DNA of 64,000 nt from Odiellus spinosus (GCA_963920705.1 OY987239.1:8434504-8498503); one strand, 5' to 3'. Counted from the stretch's first letter, positions 33,930 through 46,744 are shown. A program made the numbers and translations. The notes: generated from the sequence alone by a model not told the origin.

Positions 33930-36900
33930 ATGACGGAGTATTGGATTATATCAGCTCCTGGAGAGAAAACGTGTCAGCAAACTTTTGAAACTCTTAACAG
34001 CGTAATATCGAGGCAGAGCAACTTATCGGAGAACTTCAAATTTCATCTCCCTGATCTTAAAGTAAGTCAACCACAAACAGTTTTATTGTATAGCCATTTA
34101 TACTGAATATTTGAATAATTTTAATCAATAGGTGGGAACTTTAGATCAACTTGTAGGTCTTTCCGATGATTTAGGAAAGCTCGATGTTTATGTAGAGTCG
34201 TAAGTAATACTAAACCTTTACTTGGTTTACGGGTAATCCAATTTCATACAGAAATGTATCTTAGAGTTGCCCGTAAAATGACTTCCTATTTGGGCGATGT
34301 TTTGGAAGATCAACGCAGTAATTTGACAGAAAATTTAAAAGTTAATGGAGGTAAGACCTAAATCATTCTTCCCCTAAAATATTGACCCAATTCCTCCTAT
34401 ATTTTATCAAAGCCAGTGCACGCTGGAAAAAAATTGCAGACTAGTCTTTCCCGTTACTGTGGCAACTCTATGTATTACCATCTCTGACGTCGGGTTGACG
34501 CGTTAATGGGAGAGACTCGTCCGCAATCCTATGCTAGCTAAAGTCCCCTCCAGCTTCAAGAGCGTCCACTTTCTTAGATAAAATATAGGAGGTGTTGATT
34601 GACCCAATTTATACATTTAATTCTGCCAGCCGACTTGGGAACGTACTTGACACGTTTTCAATGGGATATGGCTAAATATCCCGTCAAACAATCACTCAAA
34701 AATTTGACAGAAATTATAAGCAAGGTTTGGCTCCATAATTAAAACTAATTTTTTAAATTATTTTCTAATTAACATATTGACATTAACCGTATAGCAAGTT
34801 TCCCAGATAGATAGCGATCTAAAAGCCAAAGCTTCAGCCTATAACTCTTTAAAAACAAATCTGCAATCACTCGAGAGAAAATCAACGTAGGTGTTTCCTA
34901 AACTAACAATTTAACTTTTTGGATGACGTAACTTTTTTAATAGTGGAAGTTTACTAGTCCGTAATTTGGCCGATTTGGTCAAGAAAGATCACTTTGTTAT
35001 CGGTTCGGAATATTTAACAACCCTATTGGTTGTTATCCCTAAATCGCAGTTCAAAGAGTGGTATCTCAACTACGAGAAGCTAACGGACATGGTAGTGCCT
35101 CGATCTAGTCAGTAAGTTATCATTATTACTTGGAATGGTCAATGTCACGTGCAATAGTTTCTATTCTGTAAACCCTTACCGAAAAAGGTTAGTCTGATCT
35201 GAAGAGGTCCTCAAGAACGCTACAAAAGTCTTGGGGAAGTCTTTAATAATTTCCCAATACTTCTTGACATAATGAAAGACTTCCCCAAGACCTCTTAAGA
35301 CTACATAAGACACCATAAATACTTCCCCAAGACCTCTTAAGACTATTTTTTTTTTTGGTCAGGGAAGTCAGGGAATTATAAAATTGTCCCAAAAAGCAGG
35401 GAATTCTAAAATTAGGCTAAAAGTCACGAGAAAAGTTAGGGAATTTTAAAACAGGGCCAGACATTGGGTCATTAAGGCAGTGAATTGTATTGAGAAAAGA
35501 TGTGAGGAAGAGCGAGGAATATTGTGTAGTCATTTGGTCAGGGAAAATGGTCAAAGATAGTCAGGCGATACCTGGAAAAGACACATTTCTGACAACCCTG
35601 TAAAAGCCAATGGTATTGGTAGCAGAGTGTGGTCAAATAGGTTTGACATTGGTAGCAGTGTGTGGTCGAAAAGGTTTGACTTTTGTAGCAGAGTGTGGTT
35701 GAATAGGTTTGCCATTGGTAGCAGGGAGAGGTTGAATAGGTTTGCCATTGGTAGCAGAGTGTAGTCGAATAGGTTTGACATTGGTAGCAGAGTGTGGTTG
35801 AATAGTTTAGAAATTGGTAGCAGAGTGTGGTCAAATAGTTTAGACATTGGTAGTAGAGTGTGGTCGAATCGATTTGCCATTTGTAGCAGAGTGTGGTTGA
35901 ATAGGTTTGACATTGGTGGCAGAGTGTGGTCGAATAGTTTAGACATTGGTAGTAGAGTGTGGTCGAATAGATTTGCCATTTGTAGCAGAGTGTGGTTGAA
36001 TAGGTTTGACATTTGTAGCAACGTGTGGTTGAATAGGTTTGACATTGGTGGCAGAGTGTGGTCGAATAGGTTTGACATTGGTAGTAGAGTGTGGTCGAAT
36101 AGATTTGCCATTTGTAGCAGAGTTGGTTGAATAGGTTTGACATTGATAGCAGAGTGTGGTTGAATAGGTTTGACATTGGTAGCAGAGTGTGGTTGAATAG
36201 TTTAGACATTGGTAGCAGAGTGTGGTCGAATAAGGTAGGCATTGGTAGCAGAGTGTGGTCTAATAGGTTTGACATTTGTAGCAGAGTGTGGTCGAATAAG
36301 GTAGGCATTAGTAGCAGAGTGTGGTTGAATAGTTTAGACGTTGGTAGCAGTGTGGTCGAATAAGGTAGGCATTTGTAGCAGAGTGTGGTCGAATAGTTTA
36401 GACATTGGTAGCAGAGTGTGGTCAAATATGGTAGGCATTGGTAGCACAGTTTGGTTGAATAATTTAGACATTTTTAGCAATAGACATCTGTAAGAGAGCG
36501 TAGCCGCCATTGGTAGACATCATGGTGTAATGAGTTAAACATTGGTTTAATATCAGAGAGGGTTCAAATATTGTTCGAAAAAGATATATAAGGTGGTAGT
36601 GTGTGATTAAATAGTTTCTTGTTGTTAGTTGCGAGAGTGATTGAACTTTTTTTTTCACCTAGGTTAATATATGAAGATAACGAACACGGTTTATTCACTG
36701 TAACTTTATTCCAAAAAGCCGTAGACTCGTATAAACACAACGCAAGAGAGAAAAAGTAATTTCTATTAATTTTGATATCAAAACGATGTATATTTATTCG
36801 TTAGTTACATTAATATTATACAGATTCATAGTTAGAGAGTTCGTTTACGATGAAACAGAATTAGCGCAAGGAAAGCATGAAATTGCCAAGCTAGAAAGTG

Positions 36901-38373
36901 ACAAGAAAAAGCAATACGTAAAAACCAAAATTTGCCACAAATTAAAATTTTCTCCTTCTTTGAATTAAAACTTTTTTCATTAGGGTCTTCTTATCCGATG
37001 GCTTAAAGTAAACTTCAGCGAGATCTTTGTGTCTTGGGTTCATGTCAAAGCTCTCAGGGTTTTTGTTGAATCAGTTTTAAGGTTAGTTCGCAGGTCAAAC
37101 TCTTAACTATGATTAATTTTAATAGAGTTTTTCACTTCGATTCGTTTTAGGTACGGATTACCCGTTAATTTCCAAGCTATGCTCTTGCACCCGAATAAGA
37201 AATCTACTAAGAAATTAAGAGAAGTTCTCAATGACCTCTATTGTCACCTTGACACCAGCATAGCGCAGGGACCTGTTGATGTAAGTTTTTTTAACATAAT
37301 AAGCTATAAAACACGAAGTATGGGTTTACGTTAGGAAAACAACTACGATTTGGCTGGCTTGTTTATAGTTGATTGTTTTTGATGTTCAAGGTCAAGGTGG
37401 ATACAGGGCATGTGTATACTTTAATCTAACTAGGCTTATCTAAAATGATTTGTTATTAAAGCAACTAGCGGCTCTAGAGTTTCTCCTAAATGCCCGCTTT
37501 TCTGCTACACAATTAATTTACCTTTACCAAAGATAAAAGGGAGGGATTTATAAGTGTATGTGGGTCCCATTGGCTCCTGTCTTTGGCAAGGCATATTTGG
37601 CGTGCATCAGGGAAGATATTTTCACAGGGGCACCTTCAGAGCTGCCAGTTAATGTCTAAATGGTCAAGCATGAAAAACCATGCACGTGTAGGAGTTTTTT
37701 AGTCAGAAATAACAATTTTGAGGCATTTAAAAGAGTAATTCCACATTTAAAATCACAGAAATTCAAATACAAATCGTTTTGTGAAAATCGGTAATCATGA
37801 CGCCGTAAATTACCGCGTAATTTACCAATTACAGTCATTTTAGAATTCTATCCCTAACTAAAACTTTCCCTCTTAGTTATCTTTTAGTTTCGGCAGACAA
37901 ACTGGTTACATGTAGCAAAAATTCACTTAAATCTTTCCATTTTCATTAAATCTGGCTACAATTCTGCCTATTTTGAAAACTGGTAACCATGAAACGGTAA
38001 ATTACTCTACCTAAATATAACTTTCCCTCTTAGTTATCTTTTAGTTTCGGCAGACAAACTGGTTACATGTAGCAAGAATTCACTTAAATCTTTACATTTT
38101 CATTAAATCTGGCTACAATTCGGCCTATTTTGAATCTATTCTTAGCAGACAAATTATGGTTAAACTGTAAAGTCTGCAAAGCCAAGGCTTAGCACTCTCA
38201 AGGGGCTCTATATATTTTTGTTATAATGAGGAAATTTTCGGTAGTACGAATAATTTTGAACGTGATATTCTTAGGACATTCCCGGGTTGAACATGGGTTC
38301 GTCAGAGTATTATCCGTACGTCTATTTCAAAATCACGTTAGACTTGACGGAATCTGTTGGACATCGAGTATAA
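33930..38373 (+). CDS. Vha44: V-type proton ATPase subunit C
   Basis: Eleven coding exons join with consistent phases: 33930-34061, 34132-34199, 34265-34350, 34630-34724, 34795-34886, 34944-35111, 36663-36755, 36824-36917, 36984-37081, 37151-37280 and 38275-38373, giving 384 residues, the usual length for this family. The start [19 protein letters not shown], the blocks [51 protein letters not shown] and [14 protein letters not shown], and the end [18 protein letters not shown] are diagnostic. Subunit C is a peripheral stalk part of the V1 sector and links V1 to V0. It acts on the cytoplasmic face of endosomes, lysosomes and the plasma membrane of pumping epithelia. Introns 3 and 6 hold transposons and a minisatellite. 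The gene is intact. Confidence 0.95.
34393..34597. mobile_element. CCTCCTATATTTTATC inverted-repeat element in Vha44 intron 3
   Basis: The ends CCTCCTATATTTTATC and GATAAAATATAGGAGG are exact inverted repeats. ATTGACCCAATT is directly repeated outside (34381-34392 and 34598-34609). It belongs to the same family as 39011-39303. Confidence 0.8.
35173..35360. mobile_element. CCTTACC-family element in Vha44 intron 6
   Basis: Starts CCCTTACCGAAAAAGGTTAG and carries the AAGTCTTGGGGAAGTC and GACCTCTTAAGACTA body of the family. The right end is worn and runs into a poly-T stretch. Confidence 0.7.
35356..35600. mobile_element. CAGGGAATT-type element in Vha44 intron 6
   Basis: Contains repeated GTCAGGGAATTNTAAAAT units and ends CTGACAACCCTG, like the right end of the element at 29168-29490. 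The left end is fused to the preceding repeat. Confidence 0.5.
35610..36480. repeat. 33-bp minisatellite in Vha44 intron 6
   Basis: About 26 copies of a 33-base unit of the type GGTAGCAGAGTGTGGT followed by TGAATAGGTTTGACATT. Because the unit is a multiple of three, long frames stay open on both strands (for example [11 protein letters not shown] repeats on the + strand). These are not genes: the array lies wholly in an intron, and the frames carry only repeat sequence. Confidence 0.95.
37850..38137. repeat. Direct duplication of about 120 bp in Vha44 intron 10
   Basis: Two direct copies (about 37858-37977 and 38022-38137) share TTAGTTTCGGCAGACAAACT, GGTTACATGTAGCAA and TCTGGCTACAATTC. It is a local tandem duplication with a 45-base spacer. 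No function seen. Confidence 0.8.
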
Positions 38374-39010
38374 TTAAATTACGGATATAATATAAATAAT
38401 ATAAAAATCACGATAGTTTTTAGTTCGTTTAAACAAACATTGTTGGGAATTGTGTGCGTTATATATTTGTCTTTAAAGAATTAAATAAAATGGTGTAAAA
38501 CATTTTGCCGCAAAGATGTTACGGTAAGATTTATTCCAGAAACTAATAAATTTAAACCAAAAAAGAACGAAAATCTGATAGGGATAAAAATAATGTACGT
38601 ATATTATAGCTGTAAAGAAAGAAACGATGTTAATTAGTTTAAGAGAAATTCTAAATGGTTAATTAAATGTTTGTTTTAATTGGAACTATTTAACGAGAGA
38701 GTTCTAACCACGTTATTTTCATTCCAAAATAAATTATTGATAAAGTTCTTTTTATAAAATATATATACATAAGAGTTGTATAACTGGTAGCTTGCATCGG
38801 AACTTGGAATTATTTCTCAATGTAATATTATATAGTAAGTAAATTAATAAATGCTCCAGTTTAATACCAAGGTATAAATTTTCAGAAACTTATGACGACA
38901 TTTTATTAGCCTCATTCAGACTTCGTGATTAGAGTTTAGTGCAAATATGGCAATTTTTGGTGTTTCTTTTACGATTTTCGCATTCAGTCCTTTAAATTAT
39001 TGGTTGTATC
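38374..39010. other. 3' UTR and downstream sequence of Vha44
   Basis: AT-rich, with AATAAA near 38484, about 110 bases after the stop, as the likely poly(A) signal. Nothing else recognised. Confidence 0.5.
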
Positions 39011-39303
39011 AACGCCTCCTATATTTTATCAAAGCCAGTGCAAGCACCTGAAGTAGGAAGGGACCTTCTCTTGTATAAGATTGTCATTTTTTTCTCGATA
39101 GGGGGCGGGATCATTCAGACATTTTTGCAGACACGCCTCTCGTTACTGTGGCATCTCGATGTAGATGTTACTACGTCGGGTTGCAGCGGTAACGGGAGAG
39201 ACGCGTCCGCAAAATCTTTGGTTACTCGCGCCGCTATAGTGGAAAATTGGCGAACTAAATTTACTCCTTTGTGCACTGGCTTTGATAAAATATAGGAGGC
39301 GTT
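39011..39303. mobile_element. AACGCCTCCTAT inverted-repeat element, about 290 bp
   Basis: The first 32 bases (beginning AACGCCTCCTATATTTTATC) and the last 32 are exact inverted repeats. GTTGTA is repeated one to two bases outside each end. The core includes TCTCGTTACTGTGGCA, also in the copy at 34393-34597. Frames inside it are not genes. Confidence 0.85.
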
Positions 39304-39578
39304 CGTTGTAGCTTACCAAGGCTAAACGTTTTTCAAGCCTAACTAACCAACGGCAAGGTTTGATAATAACCGATATGGCGCTATAGATAATGGGCACTAT
39401 TATCAGAGCAGATTCACCTAACCTTGATGGTTTGCAACAAGGAAACTATTAGTGCAGTCCAGGTGTAAAATGAGTAACTTTTAATATATTTGAATCCAGT
39501 CTTGCTAAGGGGGAAAGTATTTCATAACCTACATTCACACTAGCGTATCTCAATGTATTTTATTATAGTTTTATCTAG

Positions 39579-39713
39579 GTTGTTGAAGCCAAATTGGTTT
39601 GAAACTGGTTCCCGAAGCAGTTTAGAGAAATCGATTCAAGAAAAATGGTTTCCCATTCGCTCAACCGACAACGATACGTTAACGTTCGACTCCAAGGCTT
39701 GGTATGAACACAG
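39579..39713 (+). CDS. Unassigned coding exon, 45 codons
   Basis: Bounded by TTTTATCTAG and GTATAG. The reading frame is open with a symmetric 2-2 phase, giving LLKPNWFETGSRSSLEKSIQ then EKWFPIRSTDNDTLTFDSKA and WYEHR. It has the composition of a real conserved protein segment and good splice sites, but I do not recognise the family and find no flanking exon with matching phase. It lies between Vha44 and MTAP. It may be an exon of an unrecognised gene with long introns, or a gene fragment. Confidence 0.45.
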
Positions 39714-41538
39714 GTATAGAATCAATTAAATCCTTTCCTTAACAAGGCTGAATTAAAACACATTAGGGTCTCATTGATAGCACTCAAAAATCTTTTTTTT
39801 TATGTTTATATTTCATGTTTTTGCCAAGTCATGTAGGAATGGTCAAGATGCCGTTTTTGACGCTTTTATATTGTCATCTGTTAAGTTGCTAGTTTGTCCT
39901 TTGAATTTGTAGTTTTGTTTTCAAGTGGAAAGGATGAATACTTTTCAAGCTCCAAGTTTACGTATTTAAACAACAATTACCATTGGTTAAGTACTTAAAA
40001 TTGTAACCGCCAGATATTGCCACTAGGGGGCAAGCGAGAGAAACGGGGGATTTATGTTAACTCCATGAAAAGGTTAGTTGGAGTGTGGAGAAGAGAGGTT
40101 GAAAGAGATCCCTGGGCTTGTATTACAAGAAAAAGAAAATCAGGAACAGAATTGATCAAACGAAATAAAGTAAGTTTTTATTGAGAAGAATTCCACAGAT
40201 TTATATCCCCTTCATAAACGATTAAATAAATCCAGTTACAAAATCAATTTAATTTAGTTTGGATAATTATGAAATCTCAATCAACCTTATTTCTGAATTC
40301 AACTGTTTTGGCAAGCCTTAGAAAATACCAGCTACGTTTCAGGGCAAGAATGCAAGCCCCTCTTAAGTATGGGAAGACATCCCTTAGAACTAAAAATGAG
40401 GTATCTACTCCAAATTTTTAATTTTTGCTGGAAACCCAGATGAATACACGAAATGACGCGCCAGGTGATTTCACGCAGTCTTAACTGTCAAAACCTTATG
40501 TGCTAATTAGTGTGTATTCATCCACAAATTCCCGCCACAAACCCAAAAGTTCTCCCAAAAAAAGGCTAGGATACCAACCTTCTCCTATTTACTTCAGATT
40601 CAGATGAGGTGCTAAACTATTTTGAATCATATAGTACACAACGCAACATTTCTCTACAGAGTTAAGTTGTATATTATTTGATACTATGCCTTGACAAATG
40701 ACATCCAGAATCAGGTCCATAGACACATAAAATATTCTGAGAGTTTTATCGTTAGAATTTGATAATGAAAAGATCATATATTCTTCCTCATACATGAGGC
40801 TATAGAATCAATCAAATTGAAGCGTTCCCATTGATGAAGGATGCACGTGAAAATCAATAGGCGAAATTTTGCGAAGTATAGCAGTGTGAAATTGTTTTAT
40901 TCCTGAAGTAACGAGCATCTTTTCAAAGCACCTCCCTTCTGTCCCAACCTGAGTTAACGGACCTTAGTTGAGCGCACTCCCATTTCTAGGTCCTATTCAG
41001 GATCCAGGGGTGTCGCTAAGATCTTCAAATTGGGGGGCTAATCTGGGCAATTGGGGCTTTTAAGGGGGCTATTCAAGGGGGTTCTGGGGAAACACATGTA
41101 TTTTTTAAAAATTTTGGGGGGGTTAATTGGAAATTTGCCCCCCCCCCCTCTAAAAAAGGCCTAGCAACGCCCTTGTCAGGATCATTTGGAGCCCCCATCC
41201 TCGCAACGTCAAAACTGGTTTTCCCTTTCATTCCCTATTAGTTCTCAGTTATTATATCAGGGCTTGAATGCTAGTCTACCATTGAGGGCTCGCGCAAACC
41301 TAAAATTGGAGGCCTTAGTGCGAGTTTAATAATTTCTTACGACAATATTTAATATTTGCCAAAATTTTATTTAAGAAACAAATTTATAAAAATTATAACA
41401 AAATCAAAAAATGGGAATGATTAAATAAATCTTTGGATTGAATTCAAGTCTTTAAATTACATTAATTGATCATGAGGGAAACATTTTTCAGTCCGTTAGA
41501 AAAATTGACGTATTAGAAATAGCCTAAGTTGTAAATTA
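39714..41538. other. Intergenic between the orphan exon and MTAP
   Basis: No further exon found. 40990-41180 holds a worn repeat with GGGGTGTCGCTAAG at one side, CCTAGCAACGCCCTTG at the other, and G/C runs between, probably a transposon remnant. Confidence 0.4.
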
Positions 41539-43371
41539 TTATAACATGGTTGATAGCCTAACTTCATCCTTATTAGCTTGCACCGTTTCGTTCCAATCAC
41601 CGGCTGCGATTAATGGAATTGCTTTCTTAATGACTTCGGTAGCTTTGTGACTGTTATTTTTCATGCACTCTAAAACCTTTAGAGTACTAACCTAAAGTTT
41701 GTAATAACCAATTAATAATTGAGGGATGAAACACTTCATCAGCTTTTCGAGTGACGATTCAGATGAATACCGAAAATAATCTTAGGCCTAATGGGATTAG
41801 GCCTAAGATTATTGTAAGAAAGGTCATGAAAAAGATTTCAAAATGGCTCCTCATTAATATTAAAAGATTGATATCTACTTACGGCTTCTTCGCTTTCACG
41901 CCAACAGTCGTAATCAGTAGTTAAGGCAATAGCAGCGTAACATAAACCAGCTTCTTTAGCTAGAACTACCTGCGTCAATCAAACGATAAATGAATTCTAT
42001 CAATTCCATAAACAGGCTGTGTGTGCGATTATAAACTTATGTTCATAAATATATCATTACCTCTGGTACAGTGGTCATATTAATAAGATCTCCACCCCAG
42101 GCGCGAAACATATGACTCTCGGCTTTCGTAGAAAATCGTGGGCCTTCAATGGTCACCATTGTTCCTGATTTGTGAAATGGAAATCCTAATTCCGTCGCCA
42201 CATCAATTAGAATCTATGTAAATGAGATCAAGTTTGCAAAGTTCGAGAAATAAAACCTGTGTATGTTTGTATGAAAAGTACAATCATTTTATTTTAAATA
42301 CTAACTTGTCGGGTTCGTGCGCAAAATGGCGTATGCATGGGAATATGACAAACCCCATTTGGCGAATTAGGACTTCCATCGAAAAATGTACTGGCACGTT
42401 TAGTAGTTCTTAAAAATGGAGAAAAATAAGACAATATTACGTTAAAAATTATAATGAAAACATATCTTACAACGCTATAGACATATTTCTCTTTGGAGAA
42501 ATGTGAACCCAACCACCTCCGAGACCGGAATAATTTAGGGAAAAAGTTTTGCCGGCTTGTGTGTTAACTTCGGTTGTAAATAATGATATTCCATCACAGT
42601 AAATGTGATCACTGAACCCTTATCTGCCATTTTTTTCCTACTTTTCATACAAGGGGGTTTGAATTGGTTCATAATGGTGTTTCTCAACAGCGGAGTTACA
42701 TATCTCTAAAGCACAGTTGTAAGATCTATGAACGAAACGCACCTATCAATGAACTGGTCGATAAAAACCAAATCTCCAGGATGTTTATCTCTCAATGAAC
42801 CGCAAGCGGTAGTAACGACTAAATGGGTGCAACCAGCTTCTTTTAGAGCCCAAATATTAGCGCGATAGTTTACATTCGTAGGCATCAAGTCATGTTTACG
42901 ACCGTGTCTTTTAATGAAATGAAAATGAATAACATTTTTATTTTCAGTCTCCTTTTTTAAGTTTTTTACCTGGCGAGAAGTACGCAAGGTACACCCGATA
43001 TATTCCCCTCGATCAAGGCATCAGAAGGCTATAATAATTAATCAAATTATCAAGAACTTTCCAAGAAATATAATAGCGTTACGACATACACTTCCATAAG
43101 GCGTAGTTACAAATTTTTCGGTTTTATCTTGAAGAACATCAGGATTGTCGAGGCCGGAACCTCCAATAATTCCAATCTGTTAAAAAAATATTGCTTAACA
43201 CTTACAGTAATATACTTTTGATATCGCGAACGACTCCAGGTGGGGCATGGCTTCTACCATCCATTGATCACGTGGACTCCCGGGCGCGTACATGTTGTTC
43301 GTTCCAATTTACATTTTTACAATTTTCATATAATATTAATAATAAGATAACAATAAACTTACTTTAACCAT
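41539..43371 (-). CDS. Mtap: S-methyl-5'-thioadenosine phosphorylase (MTAP)
   Basis: Eight coding exons on the minus strand, listed 5' to 3': 43363-43371, 43090-43176, 42970-43028, 42743-42907, 42306-42408, 42061-42213, 41883-41969 and 41539-41691. Phases agree throughout, for 271 residues (human about 283). The first exon encodes only MVK. Family marks are [20 protein letters not shown] at the start, the phosphate-site [74 protein letters not shown] and TTDYDCW with the Asp pair for the adenine base. The enzyme cleaves methylthioadenosine from polyamine synthesis to adenine and methylthioribose-1-phosphate in the methionine salvage pathway; it is cytosolic. No broken residue seen. Confidence 0.95.
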
Positions 43372-45741
43372 AATTAAATTATCTTCTAATGCAGTCTATG
43401 CATACATTAGAATGAATCACCCCAATTTTACAACCGGCGAAGTAACGATGAAAAGACAGACCTATAGAGGTTTCAACACTGATAAAATGTTCATACTTCA
43501 ACTTCTTCAACTCGGATCGGTTCAGTTCACTTTGAAGGTCAAATTAAGCGGGAATTTTGTATGGTGCGTGGGATTTACACGCAATACAATGTCCATATTT
43601 TTAAATCGATTTATTTCTAGCCCTCCCTAGTCCAGTGACCTTTACCCTCTTCACCTCCTCCCTCCAAATCATTTAGCAGAAAAAAGGTTCCCGTGGAAAA
43701 ATGTTCAGTTGAGATTTAAAAGAAACAAAATATCGCGAAGTAAATCGCGGTTGTTTTTCTTAAACGTTAATCTCGAACTCTCGTCAATCTGAATTCTTCT
43801 AAGGACGTTAAGTTAAAAGTGAATAATTATATTTGAAGATTAGAAAGTAGTTTTGGAACTACTGGTGGCGAAACACCCTTTATTGGGAAATTAAATGCAC
43901 TCGGAATAACGAGCTGTTACGTTCCAGGAATCCAGTTCATTAAGAGGCGAATCAGACGATCAGGTAAAGAAATTTTATTAATCCATATGGAATTATATCA
44001 ATAAGTATATAATGTAAATGGACAAAATAAGTAATATTGTAATTCCAACAAGAGTCTTTGAAAATTTAAATTAAAACTTTGGAAATAGCGATGAATGTTA
44101 AGCCTTTGCCAAAATATTCCAAAAATATGCGGTTCCTCAATATAACTGTAATATTTTGTAGGAATCGCAGTCATTTCATATTTTAACAGGTTGAGAGAAC
44201 AGTGGATAATACATATACATGTATATGCCTAAATGTTCCCAACTTAGTTTAGAAAAATTATCAGCAAATTTTCTGGAGGTCACTTTACAAGTGACTGTTT
44301 TGGGTAAAACCGGATATGCTAGCTTTACTGCAAACGTCTAGTAGCCCTTCAACACTGGTAAAAGCTACCTTTAAAAATCTCTACCAAGTACCAACACTGT
44401 TATCTGGTATACCTTGGGATAGGATATTCGTCACTAAAAACTAGTCCGTCATCAAAACCTACTGCTAGCACAACCTCTGATCAGGCCTAAATTGAAATAA
44501 ATGTTGAGTCAAATTTGAGTATACGATTTTTATTTGCTATAGGACAAACGAGTGTTGATATTATAGCTGTTAATATTAATCAAGAAATAGACCAGAAAAA
44601 ATTCAGTTGGTTTTTTTTAGTACGAGAAGTGTATATTTATTTGGGCGATTTATGTAGGCGAGGTAAATATATATCCTTTTTTGATTTTGAAGTACTTGAG
44701 ATTTTTGAACACACAACTTTAACAGATAAAACGCCATTTATCTTTGATCAGTGAAAATATCGTTTTGTAACACTAGCTGGTATAAAGTAACACTAAAAAT
44801 TAGTTCGATTTGCTTCAACCATACTTAGGATAATAATGTCAATAGTGACATAGTCTAAAGATCTAAGATTATCAGCTAACAGTAGACAATTAAACTTAAA
44901 TTGAATCTAGGTTCGATGCCCATTGTATTTAATTTATATATGACCCATGTAGCATATAGGACAAGTCTTAAAGATTCCTTAATGTCCAGGTAATATCATG
45001 TACACTAATCTCAAAAGGGAACAAGAACTAAGTTTTTTTATAGCTGATAACTCATTTAAGTTTATTAATTGTACAAAATCATTGATACGGAGGTCGTTAC
45101 TCTCCCTAACGCGTGTTACCAAATATCTCATCAAAGCTCGTCATTTATTCACAGCATGCAAAACCTCGTTTTCAAATAGTTTAAAAAATGCATTAAATAT
45201 TTTTCAGGTAAACGAACGATGAAATAATGCTGAGTCATCCAGCAGCGACGTGAAACAGCCCGCGAGTGGGCCGACGCTGATGGTGCAAGCTCAAACGCTT
45301 CTAGCACTTTCCAAGGTTCAAGGATTGTGTTGATTCGCGTTTGTGAAATGTTCGCGTTGTGCGCGTTTATTTTTTTATCCGAATCGTGTGAAGTGTGAAC
45401 ATTCCTGACCTACACTTTATTTTGGATATAATAAACTCTAACAGCGTTCATCGTAGACCTTCAAACTGGTAAGTTTTTTTTAAATAACTGTAATTGTCCA
45501 CTTTGACCCCCGCAGTCCCTTAGTTTTTTTTTACCAGTACAATATAGACTAAATTAACAAATATCTTGAACAACAGAGATTAGGTAAAAACATTCCGTAG
45601 GCTTCCCTTTAATTAAACTTATGTACTGAAATACTTTGCTTGAATATAAATGGCGTTTTGTTCCGTCGAAGTTGGTTATGACATGGACTAACTATTAATA
45701 CACAGAAACGCTTCTTCTTAAAAATTTCGTATAGTCTGACA
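43372..45741. other. Intergenic upstream of MTAP
   Basis: The MTAP promoter and 5' UTR should lie just right of 43371. No exon with a recognisable product was found, and the open frames here are short and uncharacterised. Confidence 0.4.
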
Positions 45742-46023
45742 CAGGCTGGGAAATAAGGATTATTTTTAAAGTGGACTTGTGGCCAGTAGAGCCCAAGCAG
45801 TTTTATTAAAAAACTGGACATTGGGCAGTTACAATTTTCATGAGCTTGACAATCTGTCGCCATGACGTAGGACTATGACGTAGGCTAAGAAACAAAACAA
45901 AATTTTGGAATTAATTAACTGGCCACAAGGCCAGTAGACCCCCAAGCATTTAATTTTTAAACTGGCCCAGCTAATTTTTAAACTGGACTTTTGTCCAGTA
46001 AAACCGCCTTATTTCCCAGCCTG
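45742..46023. mobile_element. hAT-like MITE with 8-bp target duplication
   Basis: The ends CAGGCTGGGAAATAAGG and CCTTATTTCCCAGCCTG are exact inverted repeats, flanked by an exact 8-bp direct repeat GTCTGACA (45734-45741, 46024-46031). Length is 282 bases. CAG-ended repeats with 8-bp duplications are typical of hAT elements. Internal TGGCCAGTAGA units occur more than once. No transposase. Confidence 0.9.
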
Positions 46024-46744
46024 GTCTGACAGACTGACACCGACCATTTCACCCCGGTTTTGCGTTGTCTGCTATTTCTGTAATCAAGAAACTATAGAAG
46101 TTAAACTGAGAATTATTATGTACCCATTTACCCCATTATAGGGTGCTTTTTAGGAAAAGGGGCAAGTACTTTTGTATTACTAGCTGATTAACGGGATAAC
46201 CTGATTGGTTGATAGTATCAAAGACGACCAAAATCAACGCGGTGTTAATTCCTTCGTGCGAGTAGTTATAATTATTGTATAGATTAACTAATATCTAAAA
46301 ACGTAAGTAGCGAAAGAAACATACGCCTTAATTATCTCAATCTAGTTATTTTTCGTTAACCCTTGGCCACTAAGAGTCGTTATAATTTAAGTTTCCGGTG
46401 TGTTGTAAAATCTTGATCGATGTCGATGACTTTTCAAAACGTTTGCAAGAAACTCCCACAGTTCAAAGTTGGAACTATCTGCGATTTTAAAAGCCCCTTT
46501 AAAGTCGACTTCTTTTCATGCTTAGCAGACGACTTTGACCATAAAAAATTGTACAATCAAAGGATGGCTGTATGGATAAGGGAAGACGATTTTAATTTAA
46601 AGGGGCACATTTCAGAGCAGATAGAGTGTAACTTCTAGCCTTATTTTTATGCCTTCTACAACTTCAGGAACTGAATCAGATGTAGTTCAAAAGTAAAAAA
46701 AAAAACCGGCAAGCCTGTTACGGGTGAACGGGGGTCGATGCGTA
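46024..46744. other. Intergenic with one uncharacterised 72-codon frame
   Basis: A frame of 72 codons from ATG 46420 (MSMTFQNVCKKLPQFKVGTI...) to TAG 46636-46638 has no recognised homology and no splice support. It could be real but is left uncalled. Confidence 0.3.

Noticed and set aside
35538-36425. 295-codon minus-strand frame and overlapping + frames in the Vha44 intron
   Set aside because: Artefact of the 33-bp minisatellite; no non-repeat protein sequence or splice support.
39038-39397. 84- and 85-codon overlapping frames on both strands
   Set aside because: They lie mostly in the MITE at 39011-39303.
42222-42413. Plus-strand frame over the MTAP gene
   Set aside because: Shadow of MTAP coding exons on the minus strand.
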